64,000 nt of DNA from Streptomyces liliifuscus. GTDB lineage: Bacteria; Actinomycetota; Actinomycetes; Streptomycetales; Streptomycetaceae. Shown here piece by piece: positions 40,868-50,472 of the stretch. The notes beneath the pieces are model-generated. The model was not told where the DNA came from. It made no database searches and saw only the letters and a list, made by a program, of their open reading frames with translations. The stretch covers positions 62,001 to 126,000 of the forward strand of contig NZ_CP066832.1 in the NCBI RefSeq assembly GCF_016598615.1, read 5' to 3'. Position numbers and translations under genes: made by a program. How positions within the stretch are numbered: the first letter of the stretch is position 1; every line of letters starts with the position of its first letter.

Positions 40868-40886
40868 TATGACGCGACGCGACACG
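40868..40886. repeat. 19-bp repeat, half-conserved reverse copy
   Basis: On the minus strand the first 12 bases (CGTGTCGCGTCG) match the 19-bp repeat; the other arm has decayed. Confidence 0.4.
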
Positions 40887-40954
40887 CAAACAGCTCGGTA
40901 TAACCGGACAACTCGGACGAACGCCCAGGCGGGGGCGAGGAATCGAGCGAAACG

Positions 40955-40973
40955 CGTGTCGCGTCGTGACACG
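40955..40973. repeat. 19-bp inverted repeat, copy 2
   Basis: Identical to 38332-38350 at all 19 positions; lies 61 bases before the gene at 41034. Confidence 0.75.
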
Positions 40974-41033
40974 AGATCGGGCCGCAATGCGCTACGGTGA
41001 TCCACAGCCTGAAGGACACACACTGGAGACGCC

Positions 41034-41807
41034 TTGTCCGCCTACGTGCAGCCGGCCGTTCTCGCGAGCACGGCCAACGTCAACCGCTCCTGGGTTACCA
41101 AGGCCGCCCAGCTCGGTCTCGTGAACGCAAGTGCGCTCGACGGGGAAGACGTCATTGTCGTACGCGTGTTCGCCTTTGTGGATCAGCTCGTCTGGCCGGG
41201 CAAGAAGCGCTCTCGAAGCGAGGCTCGGGCGATGGAGCCCTGGGTGTCGCTTGCGGTCAACGCTGCGCGAGATGCAGCACGTGACCCAGCCACCAAGATG
41301 GACTCAATCCTGTGGATTACCCCTGAGGGCGTTGAGGTAACGAACGACTTCGGTGCCCACACGGGATTTGTCCTCGCGCACCAGCGGTCGAACTTCGTTG
41401 CAGTCCCAATCGGCGAATGGATCGCTGAACTTCCACCGAACCTCGAAACTATCTTCCACTGGCCGCGCAAGATCTTGGACACCACGATCACTGTCCAAGA
41501 CACGGAGATCGCTCTCCTGGGCTTCAGCACCATTCCCCAACAGGTCACGGTGTTTGCGACATCAAGCACCGCACTCAACGACGCCACGTACCAGAAGGTG
41601 CAGCAGCATGTGTCGTCGCAGCACCGTGGCTCAGCGATCCGAATCATCGAGCACCAAACAAAGGGTGCACAGTCTCGTTGGTCCGAGCTCTACGGCCTTC
41701 CGGACGGCGGGCTGATCCGTCGTCCGGTGGACGACATAAGCCTTCGCAACGAGTACGGACCCCAGCTCAAGCACTTTGGCCGGCGTCCTGACCGGGAAAC
41801 AAAGTGA
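41034..41807 (+). CDS. Hypothetical protein downstream of the partition locus
   Basis: A 257-residue protein. Residues 5-35 (VLASTANVNRSWVTKAAQLGLV) could form a helix-turn-helix; the rest is mixed alpha/beta without a recognised motif. Start is TTG 41034 with GGAG upstream. The 19-bp repeat and iterons lie just before it, so it may be co-regulated with parAB. A hairpin at 41915-41939 follows. Confidence 0.6.
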   Translation: MSAYVQPAVLASTANVNRSWVTKAAQLGLVNASALDGEDVIVVRVFAFVDQLVWPGKKRSRSEARAMEPWVSLAVNAARDAARDPATKMDSILWITPEGVEVTNDFGAHTGFVLAHQRSNFVAVPIGEWIAELPPNLETIFHWPRKILDTTITVQDTEIALLGFSTIPQQVTVFATSSTALNDATYQKVQQHVSSQHRGSAIRIIEHQTKGAQSRWSELYGLPDGGLIRRPVDDISLRNEYGPQLKHFGRRPDRETK

Positions 41808-41914
41808 CTCGCCGGGCATTCCGCCGAGAGGCCAGCAGCCGGAGTCGACCGCGAAGCATTGGCTTCCGGCACGCTCCACTGAGAAACGCCCTGCGGGGGC
41901 TCATGTAGCAGGAC

Positions 41915-41939
41915 GGCCCGGGATCTGCGGTCCCGGGCC
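41915..41939 (+). terminator. Hairpin after the gene at 41034
   Basis: A perfect 9-bp stem GGCCCGGGA / TCCCGGGCC with a 7-base loop. Confidence 0.7.
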
Positions 41940-42036
41940 ACTGCTGTTGTCGAGGAGGTGAGGCACAACCGACATCCCTAGCTGAATCACGTCGCATGCC
42001 CGGCTGTTCTGCTACGGCCTAGCGCGCCGGGTGGCG

Positions 42037-44745
42037 ATGACGGACGTCCTTGTACCTCCTCGACTGGAGCAGATCATAGCTACCCGTACGAGGGTCGGCT
42101 CAGTCATGCCTGAAGCAGGCGAAAGCCTACCCAAGAAGTCGAAAATTCCAGGGCGAGCGCCCTCGCATGGCGTCTCGTCAAGCTCTCCACACCTGGCCGA
42201 CCGACCGACTCTGGCCCTACAGCTGGGGCGCGGCATGGGGTTCCGGCTGTTGACGGCCGTCCGCGCCCTGCTTTCCGATCCCAGGCTCGCCGGCCGCAAG
42301 GATGTTGTGCGTCTCGGCACCCTCGTGCTGATGGCGAAGGCCAGCCATGGCAGCTGCCGGGTTGAGATCACGGCCAGGGAGCTGGGTCGTTGGCTCGGGG
42401 TGTCGGAGTCGACCGTCGACCACGAAGTAATCAACGTTCTTCGTGACGTTGATGCTGTCGCTGCGCGTGTGCTGCGGGGCGGCGACGGGCTGCCGACCGG
42501 TGTCGAGTATCGGGTGGAAGCTCTGTGGGAGGCCCGGAACGACGTCGGCGCACCTTTGGCGTTGACGAAGGCCGAGTTGGCGACGCTGCTGCGGTTTTTG
42601 GAGGAGTTGTTCGCTCCGGGGTGGGGTGAGCAGTGCGCCACGCCTCCTGGTCTGCTGGTGAAGAAGGGACGGCGGGGGAGGGGCGCGGCGTCGGATCGGC
42701 TGGCACTGGTTCTGCTCGCCCTGCATGCACGGCCGGACGGGCGGGTTCCGTTGGTCGGTGGGCCGTTGGCGAAGAAGGTGGCTCGTCATGGCCGGGCGGC
42801 GGTGACGCTGGCGCGGATGCTGGGGTGCCGTGTGCCGGTGGCCGCGACGGTGCTGGGCCGGCTTGTTGCCGCGGAAGCGGTGACGGTCGCGCCGGGTCGA
42901 CTCGTGGTGCCGACGGTGGCGGCCGCGCATGGGTCCGCGGCCGCGGTCCCGGACGATGCCGAGCTGGAGAGTTCTGCGTCTGCTGATCCGGCGTCTGCCG
43001 GTGATGCTGCGCGCTGTGTTCGGTGTGCCTGGCGTGAAGAGTCCGACGTGCTTGTGGTGGAGGGGGATGGGTGGCGGCAGCTGTCGTGGGATGACCTTGG
43101 GGGCGCCGAGGAGGGTTCCGGAACTGCACCCAGGGATCTCGACGACGCTGGTAGCGATCTTTTCGCAGGTCAGGTCGTCTTTGAGACGTTCGAGGCGAGT
43201 TGCGCTGCTGCAGACCCTCACGCCGACCACGCTGTTGTGGCTGATGTACGTGGTGAGGGTGCTGGAGGTTTCGGGTTTTCCGGCGAAGCCGCGTCGGGGT
43301 ACTGCCGTCAGCCGGTACGCGCGTGCGAGGGCGGGAACTCCCCGACGCTGGAGGATGGTCTCCACGGTGACGTGACGGTCGTCGACGGCGGGGCTGGCCC
43401 GCTTCGCGGGGACAAGCCTGATCTGCTGCTGGCGGAGGGGGAGTCGGGTTCGTCGGCCGCGGTGTCGACGCTTGAGGCGTGGCGGTCAGCGTCGGGGGGG
43501 CCGCCGCCGGTGTGGGCTCAGGTGCCCAAAGGGCTGGAGCGTGTGCTGGAGCCGGTGGCCATGGTGTGGGGCCGGCTGGACCGGCTGACGACCAGGCGTT
43601 ACGTCACGAAGGTGGTCCAGGCGCGGCTCCGCGAGATCTCGGGGGCGTGCGGTCCAGGGGTGGATGCCGAGCGGGTTCTCCGGGAACGGCTCAAGCGCCG
43701 GTTGACCGAGCAGGGCACGGTGCCGGTCACCGACCCGGTGGGGTGGCTGGTCGGCCGTGCTCTGCCGCGCCGGGCGTTGTGCCCTGACAGTCGGTGCGAC
43801 GACGGACGACGGATGGACACCTGGGCCGACTGCGCCGCCTGCCAGATGCTGGTCCTGGACGGACGGGCGCTGCGCTCCCGCGCCTTCACCAAGGCGACAA
43901 CGGCTCTGGCCGGCGGCCGGGTTGACCGGCCGGTGTTCGAGGCGGAGCTCAACGCGTGCTGGCAGCGGGAGGCCGCCGCGGCCGCGGTGCGCCGCGAGGA
44001 CGCACTCCGCCAGCGGCACGCCCGTGAGCGGGTGTGGGCCGAGCAGCGGGCCCAGCGTGCGGCCCAGGAGACCGCCCAGCGGGCACTGGCCTGCAAGGTG
44101 TGCGGGAAGCCGGAGACAGCCGGTCTGTGCTGCCGGTGCCGCGACGAGCGCCGCGTCGAGGAACTGGTGGCCGAGGCCGTAGACGTGGCGGTGGCCACCT
44201 GGGGCATGAGCGGCGAGGCCGACCGGCTTGATGCCGTTCGCAGGACTAAAGGGACCATGCGTAGAGCGGTCGACCAGGCGGTGAAGGACCTGCTGGCTGC
44301 GGGCGGAGGCGTGTTCGCCGAATCGGTGGCGCTCGCGGCGCGGCTGGCGGCGGAACTCCAGCTGGGCGCCTTGCAGCGCCGGGCTGTGAACTGGTTCGCT
44401 CACCAGCCGCCGGCCCAGGCCGAGTACGAGAAGGTCTTCGCCACCGAGATGCGGCGCAGCCACCTCCACGACAGCCTCGAGGCGGCCCGCGAGGCCGCTG
44501 AAGAGGCCGCCCAGATGGCCCGGTTCAACACGGCGCACGCGCTCCTCAACGACCAGCTGCGTGCGTTGCGGGCCGCCCGGCCCACGTCCGAAGCGGATGC
44601 CGAACCCGACTGGTATGCGCAAGCGGCCGCCCAGGTCCGTGGCCTGATCCGCCCCGCGCCGCCCGAGCGCGCGATGTCCGTACGACGGCCCCCTGCGTTG
44701 CCGGGCTCGCCGGCACGTGGCAGCGAGGCGGGGGTGGGGGCATGA
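42037..44745 (+). CDS. Large HTH and cysteine-rich plasmid protein (possible replication initiator)
   Basis: A 902-residue protein. Around residues 105-145 lies a winged helix (ITARELGRWLGVSESTVDHEVINVL). The centre is acidic low complexity. Later come two probable zinc clusters (CPDSRCDD...CAAC near 585-605; CKVCGKPETAGLCCRCRDE near 690) and Arg/Ala-rich helices. GTG 42031 is an alternative start, and no strong ribosome site is visible. It is coupled to the next gene by ATGA. Position beside the partition locus and DNA-binding features make a replication role plausible but unproven. Confidence 0.55.
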   Translation: MTDVLVPPRLEQIIATRTRVGSVMPEAGESLPKKSKIPGRAPSHGVSSSSPHLADRPTLALQLGRGMGFRLLTAVRALLSDPRLAGRKDVVRLGTLVLMAKASHGSCRVEITARELGRWLGVSESTVDHEVINVLRDVDAVAARVLRGGDGLPTGVEYRVEALWEARNDVGAPLALTKAELATLLRFLEELFAPGWGEQCATPPGLLVKKGRRGRGAASDRLALVLLALHARPDGRVPLVGGPLAKKVARHGRAAVTLARMLGCRVPVAATVLGRLVAAEAVTVAPGRLVVPTVAAAHGSAAAVPDDAELESSASADPASAGDAARCVRCAWREESDVLVVEGDGWRQLSWDDLGGAEEGSGTAPRDLDDAGSDLFAGQVVFETFEASCAAADPHADHAVVADVRGEGAGGFGFSGEAASGYCRQPVRACEGGNSPTLEDGLHGDVTVVDGGAGPLRGDKPDLLLAEGESGSSAAVSTLEAWRSASGGPPPVWAQVPKGLERVLEPVAMVWGRLDRLTTRRYVTKVVQARLREISGACGPGVDAERVLRERLKRRLTEQGTVPVTDPVGWLVGRALPRRALCPDSRCDDGRRMDTWADCAACQMLVLDGRALRSRAFTKATTALAGGRVDRPVFEAELNACWQREAAAAAVRREDALRQRHARERVWAEQRAQRAAQETAQRALACKVCGKPETAGLCCRCRDERRVEELVAEAVDVAVATWGMSGEADRLDAVRRTKGTMRRAVDQAVKDLLAAGGGVFAESVALAARLAAELQLGALQRRAVNWFAHQPPAQAEYEKVFATEMRRSHLHDSLEAAREAAEEAAQMARFNTAHALLNDQLRALRAARPTSEADAEPDWYAQAAAQVRGLIRPAPPERAMSVRRPPALPGSPARGSEAGVGA

Positions 44746-46079
44746 ACCGTCCCGTACGGTCTGCTGTCGCGCACCGGCCGGTGCGACGGCCGTCGTTGAC
44801 CGAGTGGGTGCAAGGGCTGCCGGGTCTGTCGGGGCGGGCGCGCCGACTGCTACTGGAGGGCGACACCGAGGGCCGGTACGCGGGCAGGACAGCCGCCGAT
44901 TCCGGCTACCGGCTGACGATGGCCCTGGCGGTCGCGGTCTCCCAGCCCGGCCGGGAGTGGACCCTCGCGCAGTGGTGGGAGGCCCTGGTGCTGCGCCCGA
45001 CGGCGGGCGGCGCCTGGGCGCGGTCGCTGCGCTCGCGCAAGGGGGATCGGTACGTCGAGGGCAAGCTCGCCGGGATGCTCGACAAGGCACGTGCGTACGT
45101 GGGCACTTCCGGCACAATCGTGTGCCGGGCCGATGCCATGGTGGCGATCGCCCGCCTGCGGGGCGCCGTCGAAGCCGTCGTGTGGCCGGGGCCCGGCGGC
45201 GGCACCGATCTCAAGAACCTCACCGCGCGGCTGCAGCTGGCCGAACAGGCCGGCGGACTCGAGCACGAGGTCTCGGTACGGCAGCTGGCCGAGCTGATGG
45301 GATGCGCCCGCTCGACCGTGGAAGCCAGCAACGCCCGCCTGCGTGCGGCCCGGTGGCTGGTCCTGGTCGCGGCCGGCACAGGAGAGCACAGTTCGGCCTG
45401 GTCCCTGCGCATCCCCCCGACAGAGCCCGAAGACCAGGAGTCGTGTGCGCGCCCGGGACACCGTCCAGCCTCGGGGGAGAGGGGGGCAGAGGGTGTCCCG
45501 GGCGCGCACACGGAGCGGGAGGTGAGCACGCGCGCGCTGGGCGCCGTGATGGGTACCGACGCCTGTCACCACTACGCCCACGGCACCTCCGGCGCCCGGA
45601 TCCTCGCCGCCCTCGACCCGCTCGACGGCGCCGACGTCGAGTCCTTGGCCACGGCGACGGGCCTGCACCGCACCACGGTGCGCCGCCGCTTGGACAAGCT
45701 CGTCGAAGACGGTCTCGCCGAGGAAGCCGACGGCCTGGTCTACCTGCCCCGCCACCTGGCCGACGGCGAAGGCCTTCGCCCCGACCCCGACCAGCTCGAG
45801 CACGTCGCCCTCACCCGGGGCACCGCCGGCCTGGGCGAAAGGCGCCGCAAACGACACGGCGACCAGCGGCGCCGGTACCGGCAGTGGCTCACCGAACGCA
45901 CGCAGTACGCCGTCGAGCGACGCCGGCCCGCCCGGCCCCGGCTGCGGCTGGTTCCCGAGGGCGTGGTCGACGAGAGCACGGGCGAGCTCCGCGACCCCGC
46001 ATGGCGGGGGTGGAACATCGACGACCCGTACCGCCCGACCTGGCCCGACGACGGATCACCCGAGGCGGTGTGCGGATGA
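44742..46079 (+). CDS. HTH plasmid protein coupled to the large Rep-like gene
   Basis: A 445-residue protein with two winged-helix segments, VRQLAELMGCARSTVEASNARL (about 180-202) and LATATGLHRTTVRRRLDKLVEDG (about 302-324), and an Arg-rich C-terminal region. It overlaps the 902-residue gene by 4 bases. Likely a DNA-binding partner in replication or its control; the function is inferred. Confidence 0.55.
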   Translation: MNRPVRSAVAHRPVRRPSLTEWVQGLPGLSGRARRLLLEGDTEGRYAGRTAADSGYRLTMALAVAVSQPGREWTLAQWWEALVLRPTAGGAWARSLRSRKGDRYVEGKLAGMLDKARAYVGTSGTIVCRADAMVAIARLRGAVEAVVWPGPGGGTDLKNLTARLQLAEQAGGLEHEVSVRQLAELMGCARSTVEASNARLRAARWLVLVAAGTGEHSSAWSLRIPPTEPEDQESCARPGHRPASGERGAEGVPGAHTEREVSTRALGAVMGTDACHHYAHGTSGARILAALDPLDGADVESLATATGLHRTTVRRRLDKLVEDGLAEEADGLVYLPRHLADGEGLRPDPDQLEHVALTRGTAGLGERRRKRHGDQRRRYRQWLTERTQYAVERRRPARPRLRLVPEGVVDESTGELRDPAWRGWNIDDPYRPTWPDDGSPEAVCG

Positions 46080-46225
46080 CCTCACGACAGGACGGCACGT
46101 GCGGCCCCGCGCCGGTCGATCGTGGCGGAGCAGGCGATGTTCCGCACCGACCGGCTGGACGTCTCTCCCACCATGCACTTCACGTTCCGCCCCGGGACGG
46201 ACGTTGCTGTCCTAGCGTGGAAAGC

Positions 46226-47065
46226 ATGACGGTACTGATCGTGGGCGGCAGCGGGTTCCTGGGCGCCGAGCTGGCCCGCCAGGGACATGCAGCGGGCCGT
46301 CAGACGGCCGCCACCTTCCACTCACATCCCGGCGAGATCGCCGGAGTGACGTGGCACCGCCTTGATCTGCGCAACCCTGCGAGCCTGCGAGAGACCCTGG
46401 ACGCTGTCAGCCCAACGGCGGTCGTCAACGCGAGCAGTGGCGGATCCCAGTGGGCAGTCACGGCCGAGGGCGGGATGCGCCTGGCTCAAGCCGCGGCTCA
46501 ACGGGGAATCCGCCTGGTCCACGTCTCGAGTGACGCCGTCTTCTCCGGCCGCCGCCACGACAAGTACGACGAAACGTGCCTACCCGACCCGGTAACGCCG
46601 TACGGGGCGGCGAAGGCTGCGGCCGAAACCGCCGTGCGCCTGCTGGACGAGGGCGCCGTCGTCGCACGGACCTCGCTGATCATCGGCGATGGCCGGTCCG
46701 AGCACGAACGCATGGTGCACGCCTTGGTCGCCGGCACGCGGGACGGGGCCCTGTTCACGGACGATGTCCGGTGCCCCGTCCATGTCGGCGATCTGGCCGC
46801 CGCACTGTGGGAGCTCACCCTGTCCGATGCGGCGGGCATCTTTCACCTCGCCGGCCCGGACGCCGTCACTCGCCACGAACTCGGCACCCTCATTGCACAG
46901 CGAGACGGCCTTGACGCATCGCTGTTGCCGACCGCCCGTCGCGCCGGCAGCGGCCTCCCCGGCGCACTCCGCGTCCACCTCGACAGCCGCGTCACCCAGA
47001 AATACCTCGCCACCCGCCTCCGCGGAGCCCGGGAGTTCCTCCGACGCCAAAGCCCCGGCCACTGA
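46226..47065 (+). CDS. RmlD-like NAD(P)-dependent sugar-nucleotide reductase
   Basis: A 279-residue short-chain-type reductase/epimerase. N-terminal GGSGFLG, HVSSDAVF, and the catalytic YGAAK motif; the closest pattern is dTDP-4-dehydrorhamnose reductase. No other sugar genes surround it. GGAAAG precedes ATG 46226. It converges with the nitrilase gene. The substrate is unknown. Confidence 0.75.
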   Translation: MTVLIVGGSGFLGAELARQGHAAGRQTAATFHSHPGEIAGVTWHRLDLRNPASLRETLDAVSPTAVVNASSGGSQWAVTAEGGMRLAQAAAQRGIRLVHVSSDAVFSGRRHDKYDETCLPDPVTPYGAAKAAAETAVRLLDEGAVVARTSLIIGDGRSEHERMVHALVAGTRDGALFTDDVRCPVHVGDLAAALWELTLSDAAGIFHLAGPDAVTRHELGTLIAQRDGLDASLLPTARRAGSGLPGALRVHLDSRVTQKYLATRLRGAREFLRRQSPGH

Positions 47066-47149
47066 ACCGACGGCACGGCGCCAGCTCTCACCGCCCGCCT
47101 TGCCCGGCAACGCGACCTGGGCAGGGGGGATGCCGAGGGCAGGGCAGTT

Positions 47150-48079
47150 TCAGAACGTGGTGCGTACTTCGCTGCGCGGATCCCCGACGGGGATCCGCTC
47201 CTCGTAGAGTCCGGCCCGCGCAGTGCGCCGCCACGGGCGGGCGCAGCGAACGGCCACGTCGATGTCTTCGTCCTGCGAGTCCAGGTCGATGTCCGCGATC
47301 GCGAGGGCGGGCTGTCCGTTCGCGGGACAGCGCGCCAGCCACCTCCCGCCGGGCGCCACGACCCCGGACGGCACCGTAGCGCTGAACTGGGACGGGACCG
47401 AGTAGCCGAGCCAGTAGTTGTAGAGCGTCCCGTACGCCTGCGCGACACGGGCACGGGGCGCGTCGTCGACCATCACCGACAGCAGGACGCAGTCGACGTC
47501 CAAGCGCTCGTACTCGTCGAACACCTCGGGGAAGTTGGCCTCAATGCACAATGCGAAGCCGAACCGAATGCCGTCCACCTCGATGACGAGCGGCTGGTGT
47601 CCAGGGGAGTACAGGTAGGAAGCCTCGGTGTGTGACAGGAACCTCTTGTCATACCGTGCGACCAGCTGGCCGCGGTCGGCGACGACGTAGAGGCTGTTGT
47701 GCGGTCGGTTCGGCGGTGTGAGCGGATGGACCGATCCGAACACCGTCCACAGCCCGAGCTTCCCCGCCAGCGCGGTGATCGACTCCGCTTCCTCGCGCAT
47801 CACGTCCCACGCGGCACGACTCCAATCAGCCGGCACCAGCTCGCCGGCCGGGCCCGCCGCCATGACGTGCTTGCTCGGGTAGGTGATCGCCCCCTCGGGG
47901 AACTGCACCAACCGCGCACCTGCCTCGGCGGCCTCGACCATCAGGGCCCGGATCTCTTGCCCGGCTGCCCGCAGTGCACCTCGGTCAGTTGGGTCCTCCG
48001 GCACCGTGCTCTGCGCGACCGCCAGCCGCAATGCCCTGGTCACACTGAGGCGCTCGTCGGGGGCAGAAGTCGTCGTCAT
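47150..48079 (-). CDS. Carbon-nitrogen hydrolase (nitrilase superfamily)
   Basis: A 309-residue enzyme with the catalytic triad visible: Glu62 (FPEGAI), Lys145 (YDKRFL) and Cys178 (ALCIEANFPE). It cleaves a C-N bond of an amide or nitrile; the substrate is unknown. ATG 48079 has AGGAGAG upstream. It is the last gene of a minus-strand group with a PIG-L deacetylase, an exonuclease and two methyltransferases. Confidence 0.88.
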   Translation of the reverse strand: MTTTSAPDERLSVTRALRLAVAQSTVPEDPTDRGALRAAGQEIRALMVEAAEAGARLVQFPEGAITYPSKHVMAAGPAGELVPADWSRAAWDVMREEAESITALAGKLGLWTVFGSVHPLTPPNRPHNSLYVVADRGQLVARYDKRFLSHTEASYLYSPGHQPLVIEVDGIRFGFALCIEANFPEVFDEYERLDVDCVLLSVMVDDAPRARVAQAYGTLYNYWLGYSVPSQFSATVPSGVVAPGGRWLARCPANGQPALAIADIDLDSQDEDIDVAVRCARPWRRTARAGLYEERIPVGDPRSEVRTTF

Positions 48080-48145
48080 CGCTCTCCTACGGTTAGGTGC
48101 TTGCTCGTGGACGCGGTGAAAGGCGGCCGGCACAGGGCCGAGGTG

Positions 48146-48919
48146 TCAGTGGGTCAGCTGGACGGGGTCGCCCTTTGCAGGGCCGGCGGTGAGGTGGGTG
48201 AAGTGCTCGGTCTGGATGATCCGGTTGCGGTCGGATTCGGGAAGGCGGGCGAGGATGCCGGGCAGGGAACGCTCGCGTGCGACTTCGCCGCGGTGCGCGA
48301 GGATCGCGGCCCACTTCATGTCGGCCCACGGTGTGACGTCGACGCTGGTGGTCACGTACGAGTCCGGTACCGCGAGGATGGACTTGCCCACCCCTTCCAA
48401 CAGCGGGCCGAGCAGGCCCACACCGGACTCGGGGTGCGTAGCCGCGTACAGGGCAGTCGGCTGCCAGGGCGGGCCCGCTTCGGGATACAGGTGGGCGAGG
48501 CCGGCCGCTTCGACGGCGAGCAGAGTGATTTGGTGCGTGCGTACGTGGTCGGGATGGCCGGTCAGCTGGCCGACCGAGTCGTGCCCGACGACGATATCGG
48601 GCCGGAAGGCCCGGATGTGAGCGACGAGGCGGCCGACTGCTTCGTCGAGGGGAGCATCCACGAGTCGAGGCTGGCCGGGGGCCGCCTCGGGGTTGCGGGC
48701 GTCGCTGTAGCCGAGCAGGCGTGCGGCGCCGGCGCCCAAGGCATGCAAGGCGTTTGTGAGTTCGGGAGTGCGGCGGCTGTCCGGCGCCCAGGTCGCGGTG
48801 ACGACGGCGGTACGGGCGCCGGAGGCGTGATGCTGAGCGAGCACGCCGCCAGCCAGGAGGCTCTCGTCGTCCGGGTGCGCGAACACCCCAAGCAGCGACG
48901 GCAGGTGCGGGACGTTCAT
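48146..48919 (-). CDS. PIG-L/LmbE-family deacetylase
   Basis: A 257-residue zinc deacetylase with the metal motif AHPDDE (14-19) and the second site HPDH (near 127). Relatives deacetylate N-acetylglucosaminyl groups, including mycothiol biosynthesis and conjugate amidases. Here it lies in an accessory group with a nitrilase and methyltransferases, so a secondary-metabolite or thiol-conjugate role is possible. Confidence 0.88.
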   Translation of the reverse strand: MNVPHLPSLLGVFAHPDDESLLAGGVLAQHHASGARTAVVTATWAPDSRRTPELTNALHALGAGAARLLGYSDARNPEAAPGQPRLVDAPLDEAVGRLVAHIRAFRPDIVVGHDSVGQLTGHPDHVRTHQITLLAVEAAGLAHLYPEAGPPWQPTALYAATHPESGVGLLGPLLEGVGKSILAVPDSYVTTSVDVTPWADMKWAAILAHRGEVARERSLPGILARLPESDRNRIIQTEHFTHLTAGPAKGDPVQLTH

Positions 48920-48993
48920 GGTGGAGAGTCTCCTTACGGGTGTGGTTCCGGGGGGCGTCGGCCGCGCGACGTCTCCTTGCGGCGGGCCGCCGC

Positions 48994-49659
48994 TCAGAAC
49001 AGGGCCCCCTGTTCCGCGTCCGAAGCCGGGGGCGGCTGGGTGGGCTGCAATCCGGCGGCCATGTCCAGCTCAAGCAGCGTGCTCCACCGGCCGCCCACGC
49101 ACCCGTCGTCCAGGAGGCGGATCAGCACCTGAGCGGTGACCTCGACATCCGGCATCGCCCGGTGCCGTCCGGCAGGCTTGGCGATGCGGTAGTGGCCGAG
49201 CAGGCTGTCCAGTCCGTAGGAGCCAAGACCGGGCACGACGGCCTTGGCCAGGCGCAACGTGTCCAAGAGCGGCGTCGCGGCGAGTACGGGACAGTGTTCT
49301 GCCTGGCGGGCGATGATTCCGGCTTCTGTGGAGGCGTGGTGGGCGACCAGCCGGTACGGCGGCGTAGTCAGGCGCGCCTCGATTTGCGCCATCACCTCGG
49401 CAGCGGGGGCCGCCGAGGTGAGCATTCGCTGGGTGATGCCCTTGAGCTGGACGTCCCGCGCGGTCACGGGCACGTCGGCAGGCGGGCGCATCAGCTCCTC
49501 GAACCGGCCGGTTTCCACCAGTCGGCCATCCCTGGGGCGCAGCGCCAGCGCCGCGACCTCGATCGGCTCGGCGGGCCGTCCTGCCGGGGTGAGGCCCTCG
49601 AAGTCGATCACCACGAACGTTGTCGCGGCGAACCGCGGATCGTCCGTCAGCGCGGCCAC
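48994..49659 (-). CDS. DnaQ-like 3'-5' exonuclease (DEDD)
   Basis: A 221-residue protein with Exo I VVIDFEG (Asp19, Glu21), a middle LVAHHASTEAGI region resembling Exo II, and a late RHRAMPDVEVTAQ region resembling Exo III, where HRAMPDVE supplies the DEDDh His and Asp. Its start overlaps the end of the methyltransferase at 49647 by 13 bases. The role in this group is unclear. Confidence 0.8.
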   Translation of the reverse strand: MAALTDDPRFAATTFVVIDFEGLTPAGRPAEPIEVAALALRPRDGRLVETGRFEELMRPPADVPVTARDVQLKGITQRMLTSAAPAAEVMAQIEARLTTPPYRLVAHHASTEAGIIARQAEHCPVLAATPLLDTLRLAKAVVPGLGSYGLDSLLGHYRIAKPAGRHRAMPDVEVTAQVLIRLLDDGCVGGRWSTLLELDMAAGLQPTQPPPASDAEQGALF

Positions 49660-50441
49660 GGTGTGGCTCCCCCTGGAACCGCCGTCGGCTTCCGGTCGAC
49701 GGCTCGGTCATCGGTCCGGGGGACTGGCCCGGCGTGACCGCCCGGGCTGGGCACCCGCTGCAGGTGCCGGGCTGCGTACAGCCGGTAGGAGACGTGGTTG
49801 TCCGGCTTCGGGGAGTCGATCGCGGTGACCGCCTCCATTCTGAGCCCGTGCTGGACCAAGAGGTCCTCCCACAGCTGCGGGGTGAGGACCCACATGTTCA
49901 CCCGGTGGTCTTCGGTGGTACCGGGCAGCCGCAGGATTTCGGGGCGCGGCATCAACTCGGCCGACGGCCCGGTGCCGTCCGAGTTGGTGTGCAGCGCCGA
50001 GAAGAGCAGTCGGCCTCCCGGTGCAAGGTTGTTGGCCAGGACGGGCAACAGCCGGTCGGGGTCCAGGTACGGCATGGAGCCGACGGAGTAGATCAGGTCG
50101 TACGGATCGGCGTCGCGCAGGTGGGCCACGGCGTCGGCGCATACCAGGTGCAGACCCGGGGAGTCCGGGTAGCGGGTGAGGGCGCGCTGGTGCTGGGCGG
50201 GGGAGGCATCCACGGCTGTGACGTCGGCACCCCGGGCGGCGAGGTAAGCGGCATGCCGGCCAAGGCCGCTGCCGAGGTCGAGGACGCGCAGCCCGTCTAC
50301 GTCGCCGAGCGCTTCGATGCCGGGACCGATGTCGGGGATGCCCCAGTCCCACCGGTCCAGCTCGGGCAGCTCCACCCTTCTGGCCAGTTGGTGGGCGCCG
50401 TAGACGTTCCAGGTCTCGACGGTGTCCGATTCGTTGGTCAC
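49647..50441 (-). CDS. SAM-dependent methyltransferase
   Basis: A 264-residue class I methyltransferase with LRVLDLGSGLGRHAAYLAAR, VTAVDASP and the YDLIYSVGSMPYLD loop. Start GTG 50441 has GGAG 6 bases upstream; ATG 50453 adds four residues. The Pro/Arg-rich last 35 residues run into the exonuclease start and may be disordered. The substrate is unknown. Confidence 0.78.
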   Translation of the reverse strand: MTNESDTVETWNVYGAHQLARRVELPELDRWDWGIPDIGPGIEALGDVDGLRVLDLGSGLGRHAAYLAARGADVTAVDASPAQHQRALTRYPDSPGLHLVCADAVAHLRDADPYDLIYSVGSMPYLDPDRLLPVLANNLAPGGRLLFSALHTNSDGTGPSAELMPRPEILRLPGTTEDHRVNMWVLTPQLWEDLLVQHGLRMEAVTAIDSPKPDNHVSYRLYAARHLQRVPSPGGHAGPVPRTDDRAVDRKPTAVPGGATPWPR

Positions 50442-50472
50442 CAGGTTCTCCATCCGGTAGCCGGGGCAGGGA

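Noticed and set aside
43486..45117. 543-residue minus-strand frame across the Rep-like genes
   Set aside because: Antisense shadow without start signals; the plus-strand frames are coupled and hold HTH and Cys clusters.
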